This document shows, piece after piece, positions 20,273-29,055 of a stretch of 64,000 bases of DNA. The stretch's first letter is position 1; every line of letters starts with the position of its first letter. The notes beneath the pieces were generated by a model. The model made no database searches. It was not told where the DNA came from and worked only from the letters and a program-made list of their open reading frames with translations. The stretch is from Xanthomonas melonis (GTDB lineage: Bacteria; Pseudomonadota; Gammaproteobacteria; Xanthomonadales; Xanthomonadaceae), in contig NZ_JAJGQH010000006.1 in assembly GCF_020783655.1 (NCBI RefSeq), positions 183,115 to 247,114 of the forward strand, written 5' to 3'. The position numbers and the translations under genes were made by a program.

Positions 20273-21688
20273 AAGCTCACGCACATCGACAAAATGCCCG
20301 CTCACCGCCGCCGCTGCCGCCATCGCCGGGCTGACCAGGTGGGTGCGGCCACCGGCACCCTGGCGACCTTCGAAATTGCGGTTGGAGGTGGAAGCGCAAT
20401 GCTCGCCGCTGCCCAGCTTGTCCGGATTCATCGCCAGGCACATCGAGCAGCCTGGCTCGCGCCATTCGAAGCCGGCCTCCAGGAATACCTTGTCCAGGCC
20501 TTCGGCCTCGGCTTGCGCCTTGACCAGGCCCGAGCCCGGTACCACCAGCGCCTGCTTGATGGTGGAGGCCACCTTGCGGCCCCTGGCAACCGCAGCGGCC
20601 GCACGCAGGTCTTCGATGCGCGAATTGGTGCATGAACCGATGAACACGCGATCCAGGCGGATCTCGGTGATCGGCTGGTTGGCGCGCAGGCCCATGTACT
20701 TGAGCGCGCGCTCGATCGAGTCGCGCCTGGTCGGATCCGGCTCGGCAGCGGGATCCGGCACCTGCTGATCCACCGCCAGCACCATCTCCGGCGAGGTCCC
20801 CCAGCTGACCTGCGGCTTGATGTCCTCGGCACGCAGTTCCACCACCGTGTCGAAGTGTGCGCCTGGGTCGGACACCAGCGTGCGCCACAACACGACGGCC
20901 GCGTCCCATTCGGCGCCCTTGGGTGCGAACGGACGACCTTGCACGTAGGCAATGGTCTTTTCGTCCACCGCCACCATGCCCACACGCGCCCCGGCTTCGA
21001 TGGACATGTTGCAGATGGTCATGCGCCCTTCCATCGACAGCTCGGCAATGGCGCTGCCGGCAAATTCCAGCGCATGCCCGTTGCCGCCGGCGGTGCCGAT
21101 CCTGCCGATCACGGCCAGCACGATGTCCTTGGCGGTGACGCCGAACGGCAAGCTGCCTTCGACGCGCACCTGCATGTTCTTCATCTTCTTGGCGATCAAG
21201 CACTGGGTGGCCAGCACGTGCTCGACCTCGGAGGTGCCGATGCCGTGCGCCAGCGCGCCGAATGCGCCGTGCGTGGACGTGTGGGAATCGCCGCAGACCA
21301 CGGTCATGCCCGGCAAGGTGGCGCCCTGTTCGGGGCCGACCACGTGCACGATGCCCTGGCGGGTATCGTTCATCTTGAACTCGAGGATGCCGAAATCGTC
21401 GCAGTTCTCGTCCAGGGTCTGCACCTGCAGCCGCGACACTTCATCGGCGATCGCCTGCAGCCCGCCCTGGCGCTCGGTCCGCGTGGTCGGCACGTTGTGG
21501 TCGGGCGTGGCGATGTTGGCATCGATCCGCCATGGCTTGCGCCCGGCCAGACGCAGACCCTCGAAGGCCTGTGGCGAGGTCACTTCATGCAGGATGTGGC
21601 GGTCGATGTAGATCAACGACGAGCCGTCATCGCGGCGGGCGACCTCGTGCATCTCCCACAATTTGTCGTACAGGGTCTTGGCAGTCAT
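20240..21688 (-). CDS. leuC: Isopropylmalate isomerase large subunit LeuC
   Basis: Aconitase-family subunit carrying the [4Fe-4S] cluster. The 482-residue protein has the substrate-binding [17 protein letters not shown] start, [20 protein letters not shown], and cluster cysteines in [13 protein letters not shown] and [10 protein letters not shown]. Its last ten residues ([10 protein letters not shown]) come from the heptamer repeat right arm, and the stop codon is just beyond, so the native C-terminus has been altered. It is the first gene of the leuCDB block and is divergent from a LysR-type regulator, with an AT-rich region between. Confidence 0.97.
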   Translation of the reverse strand: MTAKTLYDKLWEMHEVARRDDGSSLIYIDRHILHEVTSPQAFEGLRLAGRKPWRIDANIATPDHNVPTTRTERQGGLQAIADEVSRLQVQTLDENCDDFGILEFKMNDTRQGIVHVVGPEQGATLPGMTVVCGDSHTSTHGAFGALAHGIGTSEVEHVLATQCLIAKKMKNMQVRVEGSLPFGVTAKDIVLAVIGRIGTAGGNGHALEFAGSAIAELSMEGRMTICNMSIEAGARVGMVAVDEKTIAYVQGRPFAPKGAEWDAAVVLWRTLVSDPGAHFDTVVELRAEDIKPQVSWGTSPEMVLAVDQQVPDPAAEPDPTRRDSIERALKYMGLRANQPITEIRLDRVFIGSCTNSRIEDLRAAAAVARGRKVASTIKQALVVPGSGLVKAQAEAEGLDKVFLEAGFEWREPGCSMCLAMNPDKLGSGEHCASTSNRNFEGRQGAGGRTHLVSPAMAAAAAVSGHFVDVRELGDSGMGIRDS

Positions 21689-21761
21689 TGCGTGGTCCGT
21701 TGGCGAAGGGTGGGCAGGCCCATCTGGCTGGGTTCGATGCTAGGAGCTTGCCTCGGATAAC

Positions 21762-21776
21762 ACAAATTCATATTGT
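21762..21776. promoter_or_regulatory. Probable LysR-type operator in the leuC/regulator divergent region
   Basis: The 112-bp divergent region turns AT-rich from about 21757. ACAA-N7-TTGT (21762-21776) forms a 15-bp dyad of the T-N11-A class used by LysR proteins. A second dyad, ATTCAT (21766-21771) with ATGAAT (21788-21793), overlaps it. The site lies next to the regulator gene and upstream of leuC; binding is inferred. Confidence 0.5.
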
Positions 21777-21800
21777 TTATTCAAGGAATGAATTATAGGA

Positions 21801-22691
21801 ATGGTTTTGGACCTCGCAAATCTGAGCGCGTTCGTGGCGATCGCCGAGAGCGGCAGTTTTTCTGGGGCAGGCGAGTCGCTGCACTTGACCCAACCGGCGG
21901 TGAGCAAGCGCATCGCGGTGCTTGAAGCACAACTGTCCGCACGGCTGTTCGATCGCCTGGGCCGCCAGGTCGTGCTGACCGAAGCGGGACAGGCCCTGCT
22001 GCCGCGCGCCCAGCGCATCCTGTCAGAGCTGGAAGACACCCGCCGCGTGCTGGAGCATCTGGGTGCGGCAGTCGGCGGCCGTCTGAGCCTGGCCACCAGT
22101 CACCATGTCGGCCTGCATCGTCTGCCGGCGCTGCTTCGCCAGTTTGCCGCGCAGCAGCCACAGGCAGCACTGGACATCCAGTTCCTGGATTCGGAGTTGG
22201 CATATGCGGCGGTGCTGCGCGGCGAGGTGGAGCTGGCGGTGACCACGCTGGCACCGGACACGCGTGCGCCGCTGCGTGCGCAATCGATCTGGCACGACCG
22301 CCTGCAGGTCGTCGTCGCCCCGGACCATCCCCTGGCCGGTTTGCGCGAGGTGACGCTGGACGACGTGGCAGCGTATCCAGCGGTCCTGCCGGATGCAGGG
22401 ACCTTCACCCATCGCATCGTTGCCGGGCTGTTCGCCGATCGTGGGCTGGCGCCGCGGCTGCGCATGACCACCAACTATCTGGAGACGATCAAGATGCTGG
22501 TCTCGGTGGGCCTGGCCTGGAGCGTGCTGCCCGAGCGCATGATCGACCATCAGATCGTGGCGCTGCCGGTGGCCGATGTGGCGCTGTCGCGCGAGCTGGG
22601 CTGCGTGACCCACGGCGGGCGCACCTTGTCGCGTGCCGCGCAGGCCTTTGTCGCCCTATTGAACGCGCAGGCCGACAAGCCCAGGCCCTGA
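21801..22691 (+). CDS. LysR-family regulator, probable activator of leuCDB
   Basis: LysR-type regulator of 296 residues: N-terminal winged helix (FVAIAESGSFSGAGESLHLT, recognition helix QPAVSKRIAVLE) and a two-lobed effector domain from about residue 90. It is divergent from leuC, the classical arrangement for a LysR protein and its target; the effector could be a leucine-pathway intermediate, but this is inferred. Start is uncertain: AGGA touches the ATG at 21801, leaving no spacing, whereas a TTG at 21807 sits 6 nt after AGGA and would give the typical LysR start MDLANLSAF. Confidence 0.92.
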   Translation: MVLDLANLSAFVAIAESGSFSGAGESLHLTQPAVSKRIAVLEAQLSARLFDRLGRQVVLTEAGQALLPRAQRILSELEDTRRVLEHLGAAVGGRLSLATSHHVGLHRLPALLRQFAAQQPQAALDIQFLDSELAYAAVLRGEVELAVTTLAPDTRAPLRAQSIWHDRLQVVVAPDHPLAGLREVTLDDVAAYPAVLPDAGTFTHRIVAGLFADRGLAPRLRMTTNYLETIKMLVSVGLAWSVLPERMIDHQIVALPVADVALSRELGCVTHGGRTLSRAAQAFVALLNAQADKPRP

Positions 22692-22739
22692 GCGGGCGCG
22701 CGTGTCCCCTCCAGCCCGGACGCTGGCGCCCTGCCGCAG

Positions 22740-25739
22740 TTACTGGTCCACCAACCGATCGCGCCCCAACCGCTTGGCCTGATACAGCCGGCGATCGGCC
22801 AGGGCGAGCAGCTCGCGCCGGGTCGGCGCCTGCCCGCTCATCGCCATGCCCATGCTGGCGGTGCAGCGCACGCTGCTGCCGTGCGCGTCGATCTCGATCG
22901 CTGCCAGCCGTTGCCGCATGCCTTCGAACAGCATGCGCGCCTGCGCGGCATCCAGGCCAGTGGCTGCCAGCAGGAATTCTTCGCCGCCGTGGCGCGCGGC
23001 AAAACAACGCGCCTGTCCCTGTTCGCTCAGGACTTCGGCGACCGCGCACAATACCGCATCGCCCACCTCGTGGCCGTGCGCATCGTTGATGCGTTTGAAG
23101 TGATCGATATCCATCAGCGCCAATGCCAGCGGGGCGCCACCGGCCCGCGCTTCGTCGAACCATTGCTGCAGCACGCGCTCGGCCTCGCGGCGGTTCGGCA
23201 GCGCGGTCAACACGTCGTGGCTGGCGCGATACTCCAGCTGGCGCATCAGGGCTTCGCGCTCCTGACTGGCCTGTTGCAGGGCCAGGTTCTTGTCGCTCAA
23301 CTCGCGTGTCCGCCGATCGATGACGGTGTTGAGCTGGCGTTGCCGATGGCGGTAACTGGCCGTACGCCACAGGTAGAACGCATAGATCAGGCCACCGGCC
23401 AGCAGCAGCCCCAGTGCGATCACTTCGCCGCGGCGCCACCACGGTGGGGCCAGCGCGATCATCATGCTGGACTCCCCTTGCAGCGCCGCCTGCCGCCAAT
23501 CCACCGGCAGCGACATGGCCTGCACCCGAAAACGGAACTGCCCCGGCGGCAGGTTGGTGTATACCGCCTCGGTGGCACCGTCGGCATCCACCCAATCCGG
23601 GTCGAATCCCTCCAGCCGGTAGCGGTAGCGCACCTTGTCCGGGCCGCGGAAATTCAACCCCGCATAGCCGATGGCGATGCGACGGGTTTCGGCGCCGAAC
23701 TGGTGCGGCCCGCTCAGCGGCTGCACCATGCCATCGACCAGCAGACGCTCGAACACGATCGGCACGCGATGCCCCTGCAGGGTACCGACCCGCGCAGGAT
23801 CGATCACGCCCAGGCCGGCGGAGGTGGGAAACAACAGCTGCCCGGACTGCGTCAACCAGCCGGCCGGCGCGCTGCTGCCGTTGCCCTGGTTGCTGGGCAT
23901 GCCATCGCTGCGATCCACCACTTCCACGCTCAATTGCTCGCGGGTGCCGGCATCGATCTGATCGAAGTCGCTGCGTGCGATGCGGAACACGCCGTGATTG
24001 CTGGACAACCATAGATGACCGCGGCCATCGTCGATCACCCGGAACACCTTGTCGCGCGGCAGTCCGACGCGATGGTCGTAGACGCGGAAGCGTTCGCCGC
24101 GCAGGCGCAGCAGGCCGCGATCGCTGGCGATCCACAGATCGCCAGCGGCATCGCGCAGGAAATCGAAGGCGTTCTGTCCGGGGAAGTCCTGCTCGCCCAG
24201 CCACGCGCGCGTGCTGCCGTCGGGTGACAACGCGGTCATGCCGCGGTCGGTACCGCTCCACACCACGCCTTGCGCATCACGGTACAGCGCCTGCACCGAA
24301 CCGTCGGGCACGCCATCTGCAGCGGTGTATCGGTGCGCCTTGCCCTGGCGCCAGCGCACCAGGCCACCGGTGGTGCCGATCCACAGGTCCTCGCCGTCCG
24401 GCAGCACCGCACGCACCGACAGCGACGGCAGGCCGTCGGCCGCCCCGATGCGCGTGCGCACCTCGCCCTGCGCATCCAGGCGCAGCACGCCCTGGCTGTA
24501 CGTTCCGGCCCAGACGCCGCCGTCTCCCGCATCGGCCAGCGACAGCACCGATTGCTCCAGCACGCGTCCATCGTCGCTGGGCAGCAAGGCGACCCGGTCG
24601 ATCCGGCCGTCGCGCCAGCGATCCAGGCCCACCGCACTGCCCACCCACACCGTGCCATCGGCAGTCTGCAGGACCGTGCGCACGTAGTCCGACGCCAATC
24701 CATCGGCCTGGGTAATGCCGTGCGCGGCGCCTTCGGCGATGCGGAACAGGCCATGCGTGCTGCCGACCCAGATCAGACCTTCGGCATCTTCCAGCAAGGC
24801 CGGGCTGGCCACGCCGGAAATGGCGATCTGTTCGTCCTGCGCCTGCGCACTGCTGTGGACCACCAGGGTGCCGGTCGGCAGGCTCATCCACAGATGTCCG
24901 CGCCGGTCCAGCAGCAATGCATCCACCCGCTCACCCTGGCGGAAGCGCTGCAGGCCGCCGCCGCGGCTCCACCACCACACGCCGTCATCGCCGGCGACCA
25001 GCAGGCCGCCGTTGCGATCGCTGGCCAGGCGTCGCACCGGCGCGGCCCGCATGCCGTGCGCCGCCCCCCAGGCCTCGACCGCCCCTCCCGCCGCCGGCAG
25101 GCGATACAGCCCGACCTCGGTGCCGATCCAGACATCGCCGCCGTCGTCGGCCTGCAGGGCGGTGATCCGTGCGCGCGGCAGCCCTGCCTGGCGGCCGATG
25201 TCCAGCAGCCGACCGTCCGGCTCGATGCGGTACAGCGTCTGCGGAGTTCCCACCCATAACGCGCCGTCGGTGCGACGCAGCAGCGCGCTCACCGCCAGAT
25301 GGCGGGCCGAGGCGTCGCCCAGCTGTCGCCAGCGACCATCCTGATAGTGATAGACCCCATCGAAGGCAGTACCGAACAACATGCCGGCACCGTCGCGTGC
25401 CACCACGAAGACGCCGCCCAGCTCCACCCCGGGCGTGTTCTGGCGGTCGTAGACGGTGAAATCGCGGCCGTTGAAGCGCGCCACACCTTCCCAGGTGCCG
25501 ACCCAGATCAGCCCGTCCTCGCCCTGGGCGACGGCGTGCACCAGGTTGTGCGGCAGGCCGTCGTCCATGTTCCAGCGGGTGACGGTGTGATAGGCGGTGT
25601 GCTCCAGCGGCTGCGCGGCAGCCGGCAGGATTCCCAGTCCCTGGCAGCACAGCAGGATCCATAGCCAGGCAATGACCGCCCGCGACACGCCTGTGCCGCG
25701 AGCGCAGCCTGCCTGCGCATCCGCCCCGATCCTGTCCAC
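22740..25739 (-). CDS. Reg_prop beta-propeller sensor with Y_Y_Y domain, one TM and GGDEF output
   Basis: Likely diguanylate cyclase of about 999 residues. A signal sequence or first TM (IAWLWILLCCQGLGILPAAA) is followed by two Reg_prop-type propellers over about 700 residues, with repeated DGLPHNLVHAVAQ, DGLIWVGTW, LWIGTTGGL-like strands, then a Y_Y_Y domain. A TM segment (VIALGLLLAGGLIYAFYLW) and short coiled coil lead to the GGDEF domain (ASHDVLTALPNR, ARHGGEEFLLAATG). The active GGEEF is intact; I see no RxxD inhibitory site before it. Start is uncertain: GTG 25739 has GGGGGAAGG upstream; GTG 25688 is an alternative. Some homologues fuse such propellers to histidine kinases instead. Convergent with the LysR gene. 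Confidence 0.88.
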   Translation of the reverse strand: MDRIGADAQAGCARGTGVSRAVIAWLWILLCCQGLGILPAAAQPLEHTAYHTVTRWNMDDGLPHNLVHAVAQGEDGLIWVGTWEGVARFNGRDFTVYDRQNTPGVELGGVFVVARDGAGMLFGTAFDGVYHYQDGRWRQLGDASARHLAVSALLRRTDGALWVGTPQTLYRIEPDGRLLDIGRQAGLPRARITALQADDGGDVWIGTEVGLYRLPAAGGAVEAWGAAHGMRAAPVRRLASDRNGGLLVAGDDGVWWWSRGGGLQRFRQGERVDALLLDRRGHLWMSLPTGTLVVHSSAQAQDEQIAISGVASPALLEDAEGLIWVGSTHGLFRIAEGAAHGITQADGLASDYVRTVLQTADGTVWVGSAVGLDRWRDGRIDRVALLPSDDGRVLEQSVLSLADAGDGGVWAGTYSQGVLRLDAQGEVRTRIGAADGLPSLSVRAVLPDGEDLWIGTTGGLVRWRQGKAHRYTAADGVPDGSVQALYRDAQGVVWSGTDRGMTALSPDGSTRAWLGEQDFPGQNAFDFLRDAAGDLWIASDRGLLRLRGERFRVYDHRVGLPRDKVFRVIDDGRGHLWLSSNHGVFRIARSDFDQIDAGTREQLSVEVVDRSDGMPSNQGNGSSAPAGWLTQSGQLLFPTSAGLGVIDPARVGTLQGHRVPIVFERLLVDGMVQPLSGPHQFGAETRRIAIGYAGLNFRGPDKVRYRYRLEGFDPDWVDADGATEAVYTNLPPGQFRFRVQAMSLPVDWRQAALQGESSMMIALAPPWWRRGEVIALGLLLAGGLIYAFYLWRTASYRHRQRQLNTVIDRRTRELSDKNLALQQASQEREALMRQLEYRASHDVLTALPNRREAERVLQQWFDEARAGGAPLALALMDIDHFKRINDAHGHEVGDAVLCAVAEVLSEQGQARCFAARHGGEEFLLAATGLDAAQARMLFEGMRQRLAAIEIDAHGSSVRCTASMGMAMSGQAPTRRELLALADRRLYQAKRLGRDRLVDQ

Positions 25740-26051
25740 GCTTCCTTCCCCCGTCCATGCCCGATGGAGTTGCCCTGCGGCAAGCGCCGGCGGGCGTTGC
25801 GCCAATCTAGCACCGGGATTTTTGCCCCGCCTTAGGTACATCCCCCACAGCTGCCGGGTGCACCATGACACCGGGAGCATACGAATGTAACCGTGATGGA
25901 TCATCACCATTGCCATGCGCCGCAGGTGCGAGCGATCGCGTGGAATTCCCGCCATCTGCGCGCGTATTCACCTGCCACGGCGTGGCGGAGATGGGTGGGC
26001 CGGATGGGGCGCGCATTCGTGCTGATGCGTTCAGCCCTTCCAGTATAAATA

Positions 26052-26068
26052 TAGAACCGGATGGTCTA
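26052..26068. promoter_or_regulatory. Possible TetR operator and promoter upstream of the tetR gene
   Basis: TAGAACC and GGTCTA form an imperfect dyad around GGAT (26052-26068), 11 bp before the tetR start. A TATAAAT at 26044-26050 could be the -10 box. Autoregulation by the downstream TetR protein is the simplest reading. The remainder of the gap 25740-26043 shows no gene. Confidence 0.45.
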
Positions 26069-26079
26069 GTATTGAGCGC

Positions 26080-26733
26080 ATGTCCAGCTCGCCCCCCCTC
26101 AAGTCCAAGGCCAGGAGCAACGGTCCCGGACGTCCCAAAGACCTCGGCAAGCGCGCCGCGATCCTCGACGCTGCGCGCGCCCTGTTCATGGAGCAGGGCT
26201 ATGCCGGCGTCAGCATGGACGGGATCGCCGCCCAGGCCGGCGTCTCCAAGCTGACCGTGTACAGCCATTTCGGCGACAAGGAGAGCCTGTTTTCCGAGGC
26301 CATCCGTGCGCAATGCCAGCACATGATGCCGGACGACCTGTTCGATCACGCGCCCAAGGGTGCATTGCGCGACCAGCTGACCGAGATCGCCCATGCGTTC
26401 TTCGCCATGGTCAGCACCGAATCGGCCATTTCCACCCACCGCATGATGATGGCGCCGGGGACCGGCGACGTGCATGTGCGCGAGATGTTCTGGGACGCGG
26501 GCCCCAAGCGAACCCAGCAGGCGTTGGCGGACTTTCTGGCCGCGCGGGTGGCCGACGGGCAGCTCGACATTCCCGACCTGGCACGCGCCGCTTCGCAGTT
26601 CTTCTGCCTGCTCAAGGGCGAACTGTATGCGTTGATGATGTGCGGGCTGCACGGCCAACCCAGCCGCGCACAGGTGGACGAGCACATCACCTCGAGTGTG
26701 GATTTTTTCTTGAAGGCCTATGCGTCGCGCTGA
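26080..26733 (+). CDS. TetR-family transcriptional regulator
   Basis: Repressor of 217 residues. A basic N-terminal tail (KSKARSNGPGRPKDLGKRA) precedes the TetR helix-turn-helix at about residues 25-70 (ILDAARALFMEQGYAGVSMD, then VSKLTVYSHFGDKESLF). The ligand domain is helical with a TetR_C-like pattern. Genes 130 bp downstream encode a methyltransferase-like protein and TolC, so control of efflux is a reasonable guess. The ligand is unknown. Confidence 0.92.
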   Translation: MSSSPPLKSKARSNGPGRPKDLGKRAAILDAARALFMEQGYAGVSMDGIAAQAGVSKLTVYSHFGDKESLFSEAIRAQCQHMMPDDLFDHAPKGALRDQLTEIAHAFFAMVSTESAISTHRMMMAPGTGDVHVREMFWDAGPKRTQQALADFLAARVADGQLDIPDLARAASQFFCLLKGELYALMMCGLHGQPSRAQVDEHITSSVDFFLKAYASR

Positions 26734-26861
26734 TCGGCGGGCGCCTTTGGTGGCGATGACTTCCGGCACTGCGCCGGCCGTCGGTGCGCGGCGATGCTAG
26801 ATGCACCAGCCGCCCCGCGCACCGGTAAAATGTCCGCCCCACCGTGTTGGATAACCGCACC

Positions 26862-27518
26862 ATGACGATCGATTTCACCCAGGCCCGCGAAAAAATGGTC
26901 GAACAGCAGATCCGGCCGTGGGACGTGCTGGACCTGCGCGTGCTCGACGTGCTGGCGCGCATGCCGCGCGAAGCTTTCGTGCCGGAGGCCTACAAGACGC
27001 TGGCCTATGTCGACGTGGAAATTCCGCTGTCGGCCGGCCACAAGATGATGAAGCCGGTGATCGAAGGCCGCATGCTGCAGGCGCTGGATCTGCAACCGGG
27101 CGAAGACGTGCTGGAAGTCGGCACCGGCAGCGGGTTTTCCACTGCCTGCCTGGCAGCACTGGCCCGCGAAGTGGTGAGCCTGGAGATCGACCCGGCATTG
27201 GCTGCCGCCGCACGCGCCAACCTGGACCGCACCGGCCTGGGCAGCAACGTCCGCATCGAAACCGCCGACGTCTTCGGCTGGCAGAGCGAGCGTCGCTTCG
27301 ATGCCATCTGCGTGACCGGCGCCGTCGATACCCTGCCGGTCCAGTGGCTGCAGTGGCTGCGTCCGAATGGCCGGCTGTTCGTGGTGCGCGGTCACGATCC
27401 GGTCATGGAAGCGGTCCTGGTCCGTGGCGAGGTCAACGCCCCACGCATCGAATCGTTGTTCGAAACCGACCTCGCCTATCTGCAGGGCGCCGCACCGACG
27501 CCCCGATTCCAATTCTGA
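26862..27518 (+). CDS. PIMT-like SAM-dependent methyltransferase
   Basis: Belongs to the protein-L-isoaspartate O-methyltransferase family by overall fold: N-terminal MPREAFVPEAYKTLAYVD, SAM motif I VLEVGTGSGFSTACLAAL (residues 86-103), then VVSLEIDP and the FDAICVTGAVDTLPV strand. Length 218 is right. However, the segment that in true repair enzymes reads G-Q-T-I-S-Q-P is SAGHKMMKP here, so repair activity is doubtful. ATG 26862 is chosen; a GTG at 26844 is possible and neither has a strong ribosome site. TolC follows 20 bp later, so the two are probably co-transcribed. Confidence 0.85.
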   Translation: MTIDFTQAREKMVEQQIRPWDVLDLRVLDVLARMPREAFVPEAYKTLAYVDVEIPLSAGHKMMKPVIEGRMLQALDLQPGEDVLEVGTGSGFSTACLAALAREVVSLEIDPALAAAARANLDRTGLGSNVRIETADVFGWQSERRFDAICVTGAVDTLPVQWLQWLRPNGRLFVVRGHDPVMEAVLVRGEVNAPRIESLFETDLAYLQGAAPTPRFQF

Positions 27519-27538
27519 TTCCCAAGGAAGCTCCCCCG

Positions 27539-28912
27539 ATGATCCGCCGATCCCTCGCCCTGGCCCTGGCCGCCGCCCTGTCACCGATGGCGGCGCACGC
27601 CACCGATCTGCTGCAGGTCTACGAAATGGCCCGCAATGGCGACCCGCAGCTGGCCGTGGCCGAGTCCACCCGGCTGGTGAATCGGGAGGGCCAGGTGCAG
27701 GCCCGGGCGGCATTGTTGCCGCAGCTGGATGGGCAGGCGAGCTACAGCAAGGCGCATCGTGAGATCGAAGGGCTGGACGGGCGTATCACCACCTCCTCGC
27801 GCTCGCAGCAGATCCAGGGCAGCCAGACCATCTTCAACTGGGCGCAGTTCGCCAACCTGCGCGCGCAGCGCGAGATCGCCAAAGCGGCGGATTTCACCCT
27901 GCAGTCGGCCAACAACAATCTGATCACCCGCACCTCGGCGGCGTACTTCCAGGTGTTGGTGGGGATCGAGTCGCTGGCAGCGGCGGAGACCAACGAAGCG
28001 GCGGCCAAGAAGCAGTTCGACTTCGCCGACAAGCGTCTGGAGGTCGGCCTGGCGCCGATCACCGACGTGCACGAAGCGCGTGCCCAGTACGACCAGGCGC
28101 GCGCCGACACCATCAATGCGCGCAACCTGTTGAAGGACTACTACCAGGCGCTGACCGAACTCACCGGCCAGCCGGTGACGGCCCTGCGCTCGCTGCCGGA
28201 GAGCTTCCGCCCCGAGGTGCCGGCGGCCTACGGCAATGTCGATCAATTGGTGGCCACCGCCATCGCCGACAACCCGGAACTCAAAGCGCAGCAGCTGCAG
28301 GTGAGCGCCGCCGAAGCGCAGGTCAATGCCGCGCGCGCCGGTCACCTGCCCACCGTGAGTCTGAACGGCAACATCGGGCGGACCAATAGCTGGGGCGGCG
28401 GCGCTGCCGAAAGCGGCGTCTTCACCACCCAGGGCCGCGACATCGACACCGACTCCATCGGCTTCACCGTCTCGATTCCGATCTTCGCCGGTGGCGCCAC
28501 GCAGTCGGCCGTGCGCCAGGCGCTGTCGCGCCGCGATATCCAGCAGGACACCTACGAGCAGCAGAAGCGCGCGCTCGATCGCAATACACGCAATGCCTAC
28601 CAGACCGTGGTCGCCGGCATCAGCGAAGTGGAAGCGCGCCGTCTGGCCGTGGTCTCGGCGCAGGCGGCCTACGACGCGTCGCAGGTCGGCCTGGAAGTGG
28701 GTACCCGCACTGTGCTGGACGTGGTGCAGAACCAGCGCACGCTGTATCAATCGCAGGTGGCCTATGCGCAGGCGCGCTACACCTTCCTGCAGAACCGGCT
28801 GCTGCTGGGCCAGGCGATCGGCAAGCTGGATATCGCCGACCTGCAGGACGTCAACCGCCTGTTGTCGCAGGATGCCGAGGCCGGGCTGCAGGGCAGCGGC
28901 TCGCTGCAGTAA
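27539..28912 (+). CDS. tolC: Outer-membrane efflux channel TolC
   Basis: Trimeric outer-membrane channel for type I secretion and RND or ABC efflux pumps. The 457-residue precursor has a signal peptide (residues 1-22, ending MAAHA), then two OEP repeats of about 200 residues each, starting LLQVYEMARNGDPQLAVAES and, for the second, VDQLVATAIADNPELKAQQL. Length and the internal duplication match TolC. AAGGA precedes the ATG. Second gene of the methyltransferase-tolC pair; an intrinsic terminator follows. Confidence 0.95.
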   Translation: MIRRSLALALAAALSPMAAHATDLLQVYEMARNGDPQLAVAESTRLVNREGQVQARAALLPQLDGQASYSKAHREIEGLDGRITTSSRSQQIQGSQTIFNWAQFANLRAQREIAKAADFTLQSANNNLITRTSAAYFQVLVGIESLAAAETNEAAAKKQFDFADKRLEVGLAPITDVHEARAQYDQARADTINARNLLKDYYQALTELTGQPVTALRSLPESFRPEVPAAYGNVDQLVATAIADNPELKAQQLQVSAAEAQVNAARAGHLPTVSLNGNIGRTNSWGGGAAESGVFTTQGRDIDTDSIGFTVSIPIFAGGATQSAVRQALSRRDIQQDTYEQQKRALDRNTRNAYQTVVAGISEVEARRLAVVSAQAAYDASQVGLEVGTRTVLDVVQNQRTLYQSQVAYAQARYTFLQNRLLLGQAIGKLDIADLQDVNRLLSQDAEAGLQGSGSLQ

Positions 28913-28933
28913 CGCAGCGCAGATGTTGCCGGG

Positions 28934-28958
28934 AAGGCGGGCTCAGGCCCGCCTTTTT
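28934..28958 (+). terminator. Intrinsic terminator after tolC
   Basis: AAGGCGGGC (28934-28942) pairs with GCCCGCCTT (28947-28955) around TCAG; the T run continues to 28958. Confidence 0.92.
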
Positions 28959-29055
28959 CGTTTGCGACGGCAAGTGCCTGCAGGCGCGTGCACGGCGCCT
29001 GAGGTGGCCCCTGCCGACCCGTGATCGCGCGCGAATGGCAGCGCGCTGCTGCGGC

